Assembly (NCBI GenBank): GCA_004000035.1
Contig: RJAE01000002.1
Coordinates: 372,001 to 436,000 of the forward strand
Length of the DNA stretch: 64,000 bases
Direction: 5' to 3'
From: Arthrobacter sulfonylureivorans
GTDB taxonomy: Bacteria; Actinomycetota; Actinomycetes; Actinomycetales; Micrococcaceae
This document shows, piece by piece, positions 1 through 9,470 of this stretch. The notes below the pieces were generated by a model that searched no databases, had not been told where the DNA came from, and saw nothing but the letters and a program-made list of their open reading frames with translations. Made by a program: the position numbers and the translations under genes. How positions within the stretch are numbered: the first letter of the stretch is position 1; every line of letters begins with the position of its first letter.

Positions 1-45
1 CTGCCCGTGTGCGCGCGGGACGCGGGTATCTGAGATCATGGAACG

Positions 46-657
46 GTGAGTGAAGTGCGTCCCGAGGAATCGATCGAATCGGCTGGATCGGCTGAATTGC
101 CTGCCAAGCCTGTCCTGACGGCCAAGCAGGCCAACCGGGCGAAAGCGCCGGTAGTCGGCATGTTGCTGGCCGTGGGTCTCACGCTTGCCGTGCTGCTGCC
201 GGTGATGTTCCTGAACCCGGGCAGCAAGCCCGATGTCTACAAACGTAATATTGACGTCCCCGGCGTCGCGCTCCAGGCCGAATCCACCGCGGGCTACCTG
301 CCGCTCGCCGTGAATCTTCCTCAGGGCTGGACATCCAATTACGCCCGGTGGAACACCGGGGGCACGGCCCAGGTACCGGCATGGGAAGTCGGCTATCTCA
401 CGCCCAGCCAGCAGTACATCGGGCTAGTCCAGACCGACAAGGCGAATCCCACCTGGATTGGCCAAGTCACCGATAACGCACCGGTGACCGGCGACCGCAA
501 GGCCGGCGCCAGCTGGGAACTGCGCGACGCCGGCCAAGGCGAGCGCAGCCTGGTGCTGGAGCGCGACGGCGTCACGGTCATCCTCAGCGGCACGGCTGAA
601 CTGGACGAATTCGATGTGCTCGCCACCGCCGTCGTCAAATCGCTGGACGGCAAGTAA
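46..657 (+). CDS. DUF4245 domain membrane-anchored protein
   Basis: This 203-residue protein starts with GTG. It has a short Ala/Lys-rich cytoplasmic tail, one membrane segment at about residues 35-57, and an exported domain of about 145 residues of the DUF4245 type. The domain's function is unknown. Known: DUF4245 genes sit close to fumarase in several Actinobacteria (Rv1100 near fum in M. tuberculosis), and fumC lies 0.8 kb downstream here. A GATCAT hexamer ends six bases before the GTG, which would allow a leaderless transcript, but the match is weak. The family call rests on overall sequence character and context; no enzymatic motif is visible. Confidence 0.8.
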   Translation: MSEVRPEESIESAGSAELPAKPVLTAKQANRAKAPVVGMLLAVGLTLAVLLPVMFLNPGSKPDVYKRNIDVPGVALQAESTAGYLPLAVNLPQGWTSNYARWNTGGTAQVPAWEVGYLTPSQQYIGLVQTDKANPTWIGQVTDNAPVTGDRKAGASWELRDAGQGERSLVLERDGVTVILSGTAELDEFDVLATAVVKSLDGK

Positions 658-708
658 CCAAACGTCCCCCGCGCGTCGCGAATGCGCGGCCAGGGCACCA
701 CCAAGCCG

Positions 709-714
709 TAAGGT
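709..714 (+). promoter_or_regulatory. -10 element (TAAGGT) of a leaderless carbonic anhydrase transcript
   Basis: TAAGGT ends six bases before the GTG at 721, so transcription would begin on the start codon. No Shine-Dalgarno sequence precedes that GTG. Confidence 0.55.
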
Positions 715-720
715 TGCTTC

Positions 721-1335
721 GTGCCCACCTCAATGACTCCCGCCCAGGCCTGGCAAAAACTTCTCGACGGCAACGCCCGCTTTGTGGCGGGGACGTCGGT
801 CCACCCCAATCAAGACGCCGCACGGCGCAGTTCGTTGGTCAACGAACAGAATCCTTTCGCCATCATCTTCGGCTGTTCCGACTCCCGGCTGGCGGCAGAA
901 ATCATTTTCGACCTGGGGCTGGGCGATGCCTTCGTGGTCCGCACAGCGGGGCACGTCCTCGGCGACGCGGTGATCGGCTCGCTGGAATACGGCGTGGACG
1001 TGCTCAACGTCCCGCTCATCGTCATCTTGGGCCATGACAGCTGCGGCGCGGTGACCGCCGCCAAGAACACCATAGATACCGGCGTGATGCCTCGCGGCGG
1101 CCTGCGCGACCTGGTGGAGCGGATTACTCCGTCGGTGCTGGCTGCCCGGCGTGCCGGACTCGACGACATCAACGACATGGTGATCGAAAACGTGCGCCAA
1201 TCCTCCGAACGCCTGCTCGACAGTTCGCGCGCCATTTCGGAGGCCGTCGACGCCGGCCGCACGGCCGTCGTCGGAGTTGCCTACCGGCTGGCGGACGGCC
1301 GCGCCGATTTGGTCGCCGGACACGGCGCACTCTAG
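721..1335 (+). CDS. beta-class carbonic anhydrase
   Basis: The enzyme hydrates CO2 to bicarbonate with a cysteine-bound zinc. All ligand motifs are visible: CSDSR at residues 52-56 gives Cys52, Asp54 and Arg56, and HDSCG at 105-109 gives His105 and Cys108. At 204 residues it has normal length for the bacterial beta family. It has no signal peptide, so it should act in the cytoplasm, probably supplying bicarbonate to carboxylases. The GTG start fits a leaderless transcript from the -10 at 709-714. It is transcribed separately from fumC, which has its own -10 105 bp further on. Function is certain at family level. Confidence 0.95.
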   Translation: MPTSMTPAQAWQKLLDGNARFVAGTSVHPNQDAARRSSLVNEQNPFAIIFGCSDSRLAAEIIFDLGLGDAFVVRTAGHVLGDAVIGSLEYGVDVLNVPLIVILGHDSCGAVTAAKNTIDTGVMPRGGLRDLVERITPSVLAARRAGLDDINDMVIENVRQSSERLLDSSRAISEAVDAGRTAVVGVAYRLADGRADLVAGHGAL

Positions 1336-1426
1336 CCCGACGCCGGCCGCTTGCCGGGTGGCACGCGCCGACGTCGCACCGCCGACAGCGGCGCAACACG
1401 ATTCGGAACCGGCGCCACAGCGGGCC

Positions 1427-1432
1427 TAAGCT
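1427..1432 (+). promoter_or_regulatory. -10 element (TAAGCT) of fumC
   Basis: TAAGCT ends seven bases before the fumC ATG at 1440. A GGAG lies inside the spacer but only two bases from the ATG, too close for a normal Shine-Dalgarno, so leaderless initiation is more likely. Confidence 0.5.
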
Positions 1433-1439
1433 TGGAGCC

Positions 1440-2867
1440 ATGACTTCTGCCGATTCTGCTGAATACCGCATCGAACACGACACCATGGGTGAGGTCCGGG
1501 TTCCGGCCAACGCCCTCTACCGTGCGCAGACCCAGCGCGCCGTCGAGAACTTCCCGATCTCCGGCAAGACGCTGGAGCGCGCCCACATCGAGGCCCTGGC
1601 CCGGATCAAGAAGGCAGCCGCCACCGCCAACGCCGAACTGGGCGTGCTGGACGGCGAGCTGGCCAAGGCCATCGCCGCGGCCGCCGATCAGGTAGCCACC
1701 GGCCAGTACGACGGCGACTTCCCGATCGACGTCTTCCAGACCGGCTCCGGCACCTCCTCGAACATGAACACCAACGAGGTTCTGGCCGAGCTCGCCACCC
1801 GCGCGCTGAAGGCCGCCGGCAGCGACAAGACGGTGCACCCGAACGACCACGTCAACGCCTCGCAGTCCTCCAACGACGTCTTCCCGACCTCGGTGCATGT
1901 GGCAGCCACTTCCGCGCTGATCAACGAGCTGATCCCGGCGCTGGACTACCTGGCCGCTTCGCTGGAGCGCAAGGCCGAGGAGTTCAAGGACGTGGTGAAG
2001 TCCGGCCGCACCCACCTGATGGATGCCACCCCGGTCACCTTGGGCCAGGAGTTCGGCGGGTACGCCGCCCAGGTCCGCTACGGCATCGAACGCATTGAAG
2101 CCTCGCTGCCGCGCGTGGCCGAGGTCCCGCTGGGCGGCACCGCCGTCGGCACCGGCATCAACACTCCGGCGGGCTTCCCGCAGCGCGTGATCGAACTGCT
2201 GGCCGCCGACACCGGCCTGCCGCTGACCGAAGCCCGCAACCACTTCGAGGCGCAGGCCAACCGCGACGGCTTGATCGAGGCATCCGGCCAGCTGCGCAAC
2301 ATCGCCTACGCGTTCATGAAGATCAACAACGACCTGCGCTGGATGGGCTCCGGCCCCAACACCGGCCTGGGCGAGATCGCTATCCCGGATCTGCAGCCGG
2401 GCTCCTCGATCATGCCGGGCAAGGTCAATCCGGTCATCTGCGAGGCAGCCATCATGGTGGCCGCCCAGGTGGTGGGCAATGACACCACCATCGCCTTGTC
2501 CTCCACCAACGGCGCCTTCGAACTGAACGTGGGCATCCCGGTGATGGCCGCCAACCTGCTGGAGTCCATCCGCCTGCTGGCCAACACCTCACGGGTCATG
2601 GCTGACAAGATGATCGACGGGCTGACCGCGAACGTGGAGCGTGCGCGCTTCCTGGCCGAAGCCTCCCCCTCGATCGTGACCCCGCTGAACAAGTACATCG
2701 GCTACGAAAACGCCGCCAAGATCGCCAAGCACTCGGTCAAGGAAGGCCTGACCGTGCGCGAGTCCGTTGTTGCCCTGGGCTTCCTGGAGCGCGGCGAACT
2801 GACCGAAGAGCAGCTGGATTCTGCCCTGGATGTGCTGTCCATGACTGTGCCGCCGCAGGCGAAGTAG
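1440..2867 (+). CDS. fumC: class II fumarate hydratase
   Basis: This TCA-cycle enzyme interconverts fumarate and malate in the cytoplasm as a homotetramer without iron. The fumarase/aspartase signature [10 protein letters not shown] lies at residues 321-330, and the substrate-site run [12 protein letters not shown] is near residue 101. The length of 475 residues is typical. It is followed by a strong terminator at 2894-2923, so it is a single-gene unit. Succinate dehydrogenase, the preceding step of the cycle, is encoded in this window at 53.6-57.1 kb. Known: fumarase is a neighbour of DUF4245 in related genomes, as here. Confidence 0.97.
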   Translation: MTSADSAEYRIEHDTMGEVRVPANALYRAQTQRAVENFPISGKTLERAHIEALARIKKAAATANAELGVLDGELAKAIAAAADQVATGQYDGDFPIDVFQTGSGTSSNMNTNEVLAELATRALKAAGSDKTVHPNDHVNASQSSNDVFPTSVHVAATSALINELIPALDYLAASLERKAEEFKDVVKSGRTHLMDATPVTLGQEFGGYAAQVRYGIERIEASLPRVAEVPLGGTAVGTGINTPAGFPQRVIELLAADTGLPLTEARNHFEAQANRDGLIEASGQLRNIAYAFMKINNDLRWMGSGPNTGLGEIAIPDLQPGSSIMPGKVNPVICEAAIMVAAQVVGNDTTIALSSTNGAFELNVGIPVMAANLLESIRLLANTSRVMADKMIDGLTANVERARFLAEASPSIVTPLNKYIGYENAAKIAKHSVKEGLTVRESVVALGFLERGELTEEQLDSALDVLSMTVPPQAK

Positions 2868-2893
2868 TAAACGGCTCCCCCCGCGGGCCTCAG

Positions 2894-2923
2894 AGGGCGT
2901 TCCGGCTTCGGCCGGGACGCCCT
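2894..2923 (+). terminator. fumC terminator hairpin
   Basis: A 13-bp stem (AGGGCGTTCCGGC pairing with GCCGGGACGCCCT, one G-T pair) closes a stable TTCG tetraloop 27 bp after the fumC stop. The T tail is short, as is common in high-GC Actinobacteria. Confidence 0.75.
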
Positions 2924-2989
2924 TCGCTGTGCGGGTCACCCCACGCCGCGCAGCGTACCGTCGCCGGAGAGCTGTGGTGCGGTCCACTG

Positions 2990-3020
2990 CTTTTGCACTA
3001 TCTGCTAAAAAGTGCAAAAG
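2990..3020 (+). promoter_or_regulatory. TetR-type operator: perfect 10-bp inverted repeat
   Basis: CTTTTGCACT (2990-2999) and AGTGCAAAAG (3011-3020) are perfect arms separated by 11 bases. The next six bases, 3021-3026, read TACACT, a good -10 hexamer. A protein bound to the repeat would cover the -35 to -10 region of the tetR-MFS unit, which suggests autorepression. Inference from position; the arms are seen directly. Confidence 0.6.
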
Positions 3021-3028
3021 TACACTAC

Positions 3029-3709
3029 GTGCGAGATGATGCAAACAACGACGGCGGTGGCTTGCGCGAGCGCAAACGCGCCGCCACCCGCTCGGCCATC
3101 ACCGCCTCGGCCCGGTTGCTGACCGCACGCAGCGGCATCAACGGGTTCACCGTCGAGGAGGTCTGCGAACGTGCTGGCATCTCCCGGCGCACCTTCTTCA
3201 ATTACTTCCCGGCCAAGGAAGATGCCATCCTCGGCCATCCCGGCGATGACATTCCCGAGGCGCTGGCGGAGGCGTTTGTCGCCGGCGGCAGGGGCACAGC
3301 GGCCGGCGCCGTCTCCGCAGCCCTCTGGCCGGACTTCATTGAACTAGCCGTCGGCATGATGGAGTCAATGGCCATGACCCGCTCGGAAGTCGTTGCCCTG
3401 AAGGAGGCCATCACGGCCGAGCCCCGGCTGATGGAAAAAGCCATGCATGGCTCCAGCGCCGCCGAGCAGCACTACGTGGCAATGCTGGCGGAGCGGGAAT
3501 CCTTGCCGGCGGATGACCCGAGGCTGCAGATGGCCATCGGCGCCATGGCCAGCGTGGCCAAATACGCCGGGACGCTGTTCTTTGCGCCGGACAACACGCG
3601 CAGCTACCGCGACATCCTCACCTCCGCCATCGAGGCGCTGGCGGCCGTCGCGCCGTTGCCTGGGTCCACCGCGGCAGGTGGCCAGGCGACCGGTCCCCCG
3701 TCCGCCTGA
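3029..3709 (+). CDS. TetR-family transcriptional regulator
   Basis: A typical TetR helix-turn-helix occupies roughly residues 15-60 (RKRAATRSAITASARLL, then FTVEEVCERAGISRRTFFNYFPAKEDAI). A divergent ligand-binding domain follows. The start is uncertain: GTG 3029 and TTG 3062 are both in frame, and an upstream TTG at 2993 lies inside the operator and is unlikely. If the -10 at 3021-3026 is used, only TTG 3062 is downstream of the transcript start. The gene precedes an MFS exporter by 93 bp, the usual layout of a drug-inducible repressor-pump pair. The ligand cannot be predicted. Confidence 0.88.
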   Translation: MRDDANNDGGGLRERKRAATRSAITASARLLTARSGINGFTVEEVCERAGISRRTFFNYFPAKEDAILGHPGDDIPEALAEAFVAGGRGTAAGAVSAALWPDFIELAVGMMESMAMTRSEVVALKEAITAEPRLMEKAMHGSSAAEQHYVAMLAERESLPADDPRLQMAIGAMASVAKYAGTLFFAPDNTRSYRDILTSAIEALAAVAPLPGSTAAGGQATGPPSA

Positions 3710-5515
<1,806 letters not shown>

Positions 5516-5547
5516 GCTTCCGGCATCAATTCCGCGGTGCGGTTTTC

Positions 5548-5588
5548 GGAGGGCTTCGTCCGTCAGGACGAGGCCCTCCTGCTATTTT
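5548..5588 (+). terminator. terminator of the tetR-MFS unit
   Basis: A 14-bp stem (5548-5561 with 5566-5579, one G-T pair) with a 4-base loop is followed by a T-containing run, TGCTATTTTG. It lies 32 bp after the MFS stop. Confidence 0.8.
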
Positions 5589-5621
5589 GGCCCCTGCCGG
5601 GCTGAAACGATTGAAAACAGC

Positions 5622-5649
5622 TTGTGCTGTGGGTGGCTGGTATTAGGAT
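5622..5649 (+). promoter_or_regulatory. candidate promoter of the subtilase gene
   Basis: TTGTGC (5622-5627) and TAGGAT (5644-5649) are separated by 16 bases. This would give a leader of about 90 bases ending in the strong AGGAGG site of the subtilase gene. Confidence 0.4.
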
Positions 5650-5748
5650 GAGGCGCACACGTGCCCCTTGGGCGGCCGGTGGAGGCCGGATCTGCGGCCG
5701 CCGCCTGGTCCTTCTGGGAGCATGCCGAGGAATGTCCAGGAGGTCTCC

Positions 5749-7059
5749 ATGATTGGCGATTCGCAGACCCCGTCCCTGAGGACGGCCGACTACCCACTAC
5801 CGGACCAACCGAAAACCACTGGACGATTTATCGTCGTCTTCGCCGACCGCTCAGATGATTGCGCCGGGATCTTAGCCGAGGCAGCAGGCCTCACCCGTGT
5901 GACGGACAGCCGGGACTTCGGCACCCGCGGAGTGGACCCGGACACGGCCTCCGGCGCGGAGGCAACCCTGTTCGCGAATCTGGGCATCGCCGTCGTCGAC
6001 GCGGCTCCGGACCAAATCGGTGCGCTTCAAGTGAGCTCCGCGGACAAGCACCGGGTCCTTTCGGTCTCGCCCGAACTCATCCACGATGTGCTGGGTTCGG
6101 CCGACGACTACGTTGCCGGCTACCGCGACGGCGTGGCTGACCTGGCTGGACGCCTCGCGGCCGGCCCTCACACCGGGCGGGACGCAGCGTCCACACCGGC
6201 GGATTTCGCCGACAATAACAACTTCACCTGGGGGCTACAGGCGACCAGGGCCGTCTCGTCTCCCTATTCGGGACAGGGCGTGCGGGTCGCTGTGCTGGAC
6301 ACTGGCGTCGATGGCTCGCATCCGGATTTTGCCGGTCGCGGCATCACCAAAGCTTCCTTCGTCACCGGCGAGCCGCCGCAGGACGGGCACGGACACGGCA
6401 CGCACTGCATCGGGATCGCCTGCGGCCCGAAAGTTCCCGGTACTGGTCCCCGCTACGGTGTTGCCCACGAAGCGGAGATCTTTGCCGGAAAGGTGCTGAG
6501 CAATGCCGGTTCCGGCACCGATGCAGGCATCCTGGCGGGGATCGACTGGGCGGTGGGCAACGGCTGCGCCGTGATTTCTTTGTCACTGGGTGCCGATGTG
6601 GCACAGATTCACCCGCCCTACACAGCCGCCGGAAGCCGGGCGCTGGAACAAGGATCCTTGATCGTCGCCGCGGCGGGCAATAATGCGGACCGGCGGAAAG
6701 GCGAATTCGGATTCGTGGGTTCCCCGGCCAATAGTCCGTTCATCATGGCCGTGGCAGCGCTGGACCAAGCCCTCGACATCGCATTCTTTTCGGCCCGCAG
6801 CCTTCCCCTGCGCGGCGGGCAGGTGGACTGTGCCGGTCCCGGCGTCCATGTGTACTCATCATGGCCCATGCCGAAGCGATACAACACCATCAGCGGAACC
6901 AGTATGGCAACGCCCCATGCTGCCGGCGTGGCGGCGTTGTGGGCGCAGGCTACAGGCCGGCGAGGCCTGGAACTATGGGCCACCCTGGTCCAGGAAGCCG
7001 AGCGTTTGCCCCTGCTTTCGGTCGATGTCGGCGCAGGGATGGTGCTTGCCCCTCAATAA
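5749..7059 (+). CDS. S8 (subtilisin-like) serine peptidase without a signal peptide
   Basis: The catalytic triad is complete: Asp184 in VAVLDTGVDGSHPDF, His216 in HGHGTHC and Ser385 in GTSMATPHAAGVAAL. The ATG at 5749 follows a perfect AGGAGG (5738-5743) with 5-base spacing. Residues 25-115 (GRFIVVFADR onward) resemble an I9-type propeptide. Nothing N-terminal looks like a signal peptide, so the enzyme is cytosolic or exported by an unusual route. A small propeptide-like protein follows directly at 7102. The gene holds a TTA codon at 5872-5874, rare in such genomes. Substrate unknown. Confidence 0.9.
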   Translation: MIGDSQTPSLRTADYPLPDQPKTTGRFIVVFADRSDDCAGILAEAAGLTRVTDSRDFGTRGVDPDTASGAEATLFANLGIAVVDAAPDQIGALQVSSADKHRVLSVSPELIHDVLGSADDYVAGYRDGVADLAGRLAAGPHTGRDAASTPADFADNNNFTWGLQATRAVSSPYSGQGVRVAVLDTGVDGSHPDFAGRGITKASFVTGEPPQDGHGHGTHCIGIACGPKVPGTGPRYGVAHEAEIFAGKVLSNAGSGTDAGILAGIDWAVGNGCAVISLSLGADVAQIHPPYTAAGSRALEQGSLIVAAAGNNADRRKGEFGFVGSPANSPFIMAVAALDQALDIAFFSARSLPLRGGQVDCAGPGVHVYSSWPMPKRYNTISGTSMATPHAAGVAALWAQATGRRGLELWATLVQEAERLPLLSVDVGAGMVLAPQ

Positions 7060-7088
7060 TCTCTTCCCCTCGCGGGTCGCCGTAGACA

Positions 7089-7094
7089 TATCAT
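7089..7094 (+). promoter_or_regulatory. -10 element (TATCAT) before the small propeptide-like gene
   Basis: TATCAT ends seven bases before ATG 7102 and overlaps the alternative ATG 7093. This favours 7102 as a leaderless start and gives the small gene its own promoter. Confidence 0.45.
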
Positions 7095-7101
7095 GGGTGG
7101 T

Positions 7102-7332
7102 ATGCAGATCACCGTTACGGTGCGCCATGACTACCTCTCCGATACCGTTCGGATCGCCGAACAGTTGACGGCCGGAGGCATGCACGTGGAGAACGTGCTC
7201 TCCACGTTGGGCATGATCACCGGTTCGCTCCCGGAAGGACAGCGCGCTGCCCTTGCCGGGATCGAGGGCGTTGAATCCGTCGACGAAGACCGGCAAGTAG
7301 TCCTACCTCCGCCCGACTCGGACATCCAATAG
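7102..7332 (+). CDS. small protein resembling a free-standing I9 propeptide / protease inhibitor
   Basis: The 76-residue product has a beta-alpha-beta pattern ending in GIEGVESVDEDRQVVLPPPDSD. This resembles the end of subtilase propeptides, where a short strand before the cleavage site blocks the active site. Database entries for similar small proteins often carry the misleading name ketohydroxyglutarate aldolase. It follows the subtilase gene by 42 bp on the same strand, so an inhibitor or folding-helper role is the natural inference. ATG 7102 is preferred over 7093 because a -10 hexamer ends seven bases before it. There are no membrane or secretion signals. Confidence 0.7.
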   Translation: MQITVTVRHDYLSDTVRIAEQLTAGGMHVENVLSTLGMITGSLPEGQRAALAGIEGVESVDEDRQVVLPPPDSDIQ

Positions 7333-7334
7333 CG

Positions 7335-7805
7335 TCAGCGGACAAACTCCGGGACGCCCGTGGCCCGCAGCGCTGCCTCCAGCCTGTCCCGATGGTAGTC
7401 GGTCAGCTCCGGCAGTTCGTCCAGTCCGAACCAGCCGACCTCGTCGGACTCGTCGTCGTTGACCCGGGCGTGGCCGCTGACGTGCCGGCACCGGAAGTTC
7501 AGTGTGAGGAACTGGGCCCGGTCTCCGTTGACGAACTCCATCGGACCGCCCGCGTAGACCTCGGCCAACTGTTCGACTTCGGCCTCGACGCCGGTCTCCT
7601 CCAGGACCTCGCGCACGACGCCCACAGCGGGTTGCTCCCCCGGGTCAAGAATTCCGGTAACCAGCGTCCAGCGCCCGTTATCCGCACGGCGGCCCAGCAG
7701 CACCCGGTTTCGGTCATCCAGCACCACTGCTGTGACCCCCGGCAGCCAGAGCAAGTCGTGGCCAATCTTCTCGCGCAGCCGAAGGATGAAATCGGGAGTT
7801 GGCAT
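7335..7805 (-). CDS. Nudix hydrolase
   Basis: The Nudix box is complete (G-x5-E-x7-REVLEETGV, residues about 55-77). It binds divalent metal and cleaves nucleoside diphosphates linked to another group. The FILRLREKIGHDLLWLPGVTAVV opening is typical of the actinobacterial MutT-like branch. Substrate cannot be told. The 156-residue form starting at ATG 7805 is preferred over the ATG one codon upstream because a TAGGCT -10 ends six bases before it. The gene converges on the propeptide-like gene with only 2 bp between the stops. Confidence 0.92.
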   Translation of the reverse strand: MPTPDFILRLREKIGHDLLWLPGVTAVVLDDRNRVLLGRRADNGRWTLVTGILDPGEQPAVGVVREVLEETGVEAEVEQLAEVYAGGPMEFVNGDRAQFLTLNFRCRHVSGHARVNDDESDEVGWFGLDELPELTDYHRDRLEAALRATGVPEFVR

Positions 7806-7811
7806 CATCCC

Positions 7812-7817
7812 AGCCTA
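7812..7817 (-). promoter_or_regulatory. -10 element (TAGGCT) of the Nudix gene
   Basis: Read on the minus strand, TAGGCT ends six bases before ATG 7805; leaderless architecture. Confidence 0.5.
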
Positions 7818-7822
7818 CGTTG

Positions 7823-8329
7823 CTACGTCGGCATCAGCAGCGCCACCCACGTTCCGGCAACCATGAACGGCCCGAACGGAATGTGGCTGCTCAAGGTGCC
7901 GCGCCGCAGCAGCACCAGCAGCAGTCCGTACACACCGCCCAGCAGGAACGCGGCGAAGGTTCCCCACAGCAGGTATTCAAAGCCGAGATATCCGAGGTAC
8001 ATTCCCAGCACACCGGCCAGTTTGACGTCGCCGAAGCCCATGCCCGCCGGATAGGCGAACCGGACCGTGAAGTAGAAGGCCCAGAGCAATGCACCACCGG
8101 CCAGCACGCGCCAGAAGACACCGCCGTCATGCCCAGCCAGCGCTGCTGCGAGCAGCAGCACCGAGGAGACGGCGTAGGTCGGAAACACGATGCGGTTCGG
8201 CAACCGGTGCGTGCGCAGATCGATCCAGCTCAACCCGGTCCCGACGACCAACAGATACCCGGCGGCGGCCAGCAGCATCCAGAATGCCAGCGTATGGTCG
8301 GGCCACAGCAGCACCAATTCCTCGACCAT
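7823..8329 (-). CDS. A24-family prepilin peptidase (short form)
   Basis: This membrane aspartyl protease cleaves leader peptides of type IV pilin-like proteins. Both catalytic motifs are present: DLRTHRLPN near residue 37 and the GxGD motif in GMGFGDVKL near residue 97. At 168 residues it lacks the N-terminal zinc and methyltransferase region of classical PilD, as in TadV and FppA-like enzymes. No pilin, assembly ATPase or tad genes lie in this window, so it is an orphan here. A TAGGTT -10 ends six bases before the ATG. Confidence 0.9.
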   Translation of the reverse strand: MVEELVLLWPDHTLAFWMLLAAAGYLLVVGTGLSWIDLRTHRLPNRIVFPTYAVSSVLLLAAALAGHDGGVFWRVLAGGALLWAFYFTVRFAYPAGMGFGDVKLAGVLGMYLGYLGFEYLLWGTFAAFLLGGVYGLLLVLLRRGTLSSHIPFGPFMVAGTWVALLMPT

Positions 8330-8335
8330 GGACCC

Positions 8336-8341
8336 AACCTA
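8336..8341 (-). promoter_or_regulatory. -10 element (TAGGTT) of the prepilin peptidase gene
   Basis: On the minus strand TAGGTT ends six bases before ATG 8329. It is divergent from, and about 35 bp away from, the -10 of the next gene. Confidence 0.5.
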
Positions 8342-8375
8342 CTGCACGCCGGGCCGGCCAGCGCGACCCGGCGGC

Positions 8376-8381
8376 TACACT
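8376..8381 (+). promoter_or_regulatory. -10 element (TACACT) of the unknown gene at 8388
   Basis: TACACT ends six bases before ATG 8388. No Shine-Dalgarno is present, so the mRNA is predicted to be leaderless. Confidence 0.5.
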
Positions 8382-8387
8382 GTGGAT

Positions 8388-9176
8388 ATGAACGGCGGGA
8401 GCGTGCTGACAACCGGCGACGCCGCCGGCAATGCGGAAATCTTCAGGTGCCTTTGCCGGTCCTCTCCGTGGAGGTGGGACTCGCTGCGCTTCGAACTCCG
8501 CGCCGTCAACCCCGGCGCACCCGAGGGGGACCCTGCTGCCGGCATGCTGCGGGCCTGGACCCGCCGCCCGGGCGCCCTTCGGGTCGAATCGGCCGACGGC
8601 CAGCTGCTCTACAGCACTACGGGTATCAACGACTCACGCGACGGCTTCTACGTCAGTGCGACACGCAAGTCCTGGCTGCTGCCGCCACATCTGGTCACGC
8701 CCGTATTCAATGGCATCGATCTGGTCCGCCGCCGGCCCGAGGCCGCTTACGGAGAACCAGTCTTCGGCAACGGACGCTGGTCGGCAATGCTGGATCCGGT
8801 GGAGCTGGCCGGCAGCGCTCCGGTGGCTTATGAAGCTCCCTTCGCCAACCCGGTTGAGATCCATGAACTGACCGAAACCGAACACGGCGGCCGCCATACG
8901 TTGGAGGCCACCGTCTCGCCCAACCTCACGTATCGCCCGTACGACACCGGCCACCCGCTGCTTTTGGAAGGCCACAACCAAGTGCGGATCGACTGGCGCA
9001 CGGGCATTTGTGTTTCCGCTGTCGGCTTGGACGGGCCGCAGCAAGGACGCGGGCATTCGCTCTCCATCCTGGGCGTGGATGAGTACATGCTTGATGACCT
9101 GTTCCTGGAGGTCAGCATGAACCTGACCGATGTGCGCGAGCACATTCCCTGGCCGGTCCGACCTCATCCTGCCTGA
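8388..9176 (+). CDS. conserved hypothetical protein, soluble, 262 aa
   Basis: I do not recognise this protein. It has no membrane segment, signal peptide or cysteine cluster. The composition is mixed with several aromatic-rich strands (SPWRWDSLRFELRAVNP, LTYRPYDTGHPLLLEG, VRIDWRTGICVSAVGLD), which suggests a beta-rich fold. The start at ATG 8388 is set by a TACACT -10 six bases upstream; the frame is open for 198 bases further upstream over the divergent peptidase gene. It is a separate unit ending at a hairpin (9198-9236). Its position next to an orphan prepilin peptidase may be chance. Confidence 0.65.
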   Translation: MNGGSVLTTGDAAGNAEIFRCLCRSSPWRWDSLRFELRAVNPGAPEGDPAAGMLRAWTRRPGALRVESADGQLLYSTTGINDSRDGFYVSATRKSWLLPPHLVTPVFNGIDLVRRRPEAAYGEPVFGNGRWSAMLDPVELAGSAPVAYEAPFANPVEIHELTETEHGGRHTLEATVSPNLTYRPYDTGHPLLLEGHNQVRIDWRTGICVSAVGLDGPQQGRGHSLSILGVDEYMLDDLFLEVSMNLTDVREHIPWPVRPHPA

Positions 9177-9197
9177 CTGCTCTGCCACAGTGCCGGA

Positions 9198-9236
9198 CCG
9201 GGCCCTGGCTTTGGGGGGATGAGGGCCAGGGCCCGG
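9198..9236 (+). terminator. hairpin after the unknown gene
   Basis: Perfect 12-bp arms CCGGGCCCTGGC (9198-9209) and GCCAGGGCCCGG (9225-9236) enclose a 15-base loop 22 bp after the stop. There is no T tail, so termination would rely on the GC stem. Confidence 0.6.
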
Positions 9237-9367
9237 CGGCGTGAGCCCCGGCCGGTCTGCGGCTGCCGCGCAGGGCCTGCGTGCGCCGCGCCGCAGGCCT
9301 CAGGGTCACGGTTACAGAATCGCCGCGAGTCCTTGGGAAAACCCGGTGCTGTTAGCCACCCCCGCAA

Positions 9368-9453
9368 ATTGGGGGTGTGCACTCCCCCACCGGGGGCTGT
9401 CCCGCCGACACGATGCCAGCACAATATGGTTGTGCACTCATTGGGGGGGTGCA
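9368..9453 (+). repeat. direct repeat / palindromes upstream of the SARP gene
   Basis: ATTGGGGGTGTGCA (9368-9381) recurs as ATTGGGGGGGTGCA (9440-9453), 13 of 14 identical, start to start 72 bp. The first copy is the left part of a GC-rich near-palindrome at 9371-9388 with one T-T mismatch. TGTGCACTC also occurs twice (9376-9384, 9431-9439). Known: SARP regulators bind direct repeats near promoters, so this may be an autoregulatory site or a regulated leader. The second copy ends 17 bp before the start codon. Confidence 0.55.
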
Positions 9454-9470
9454 TCCAACGAGGGGGAATC

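Noticed and set aside
2993-3028. TTG 2993 as the tetR start
   Set aside because: It lies within the left arm of the putative operator and upstream of the -10, so it would not be on the mRNA.
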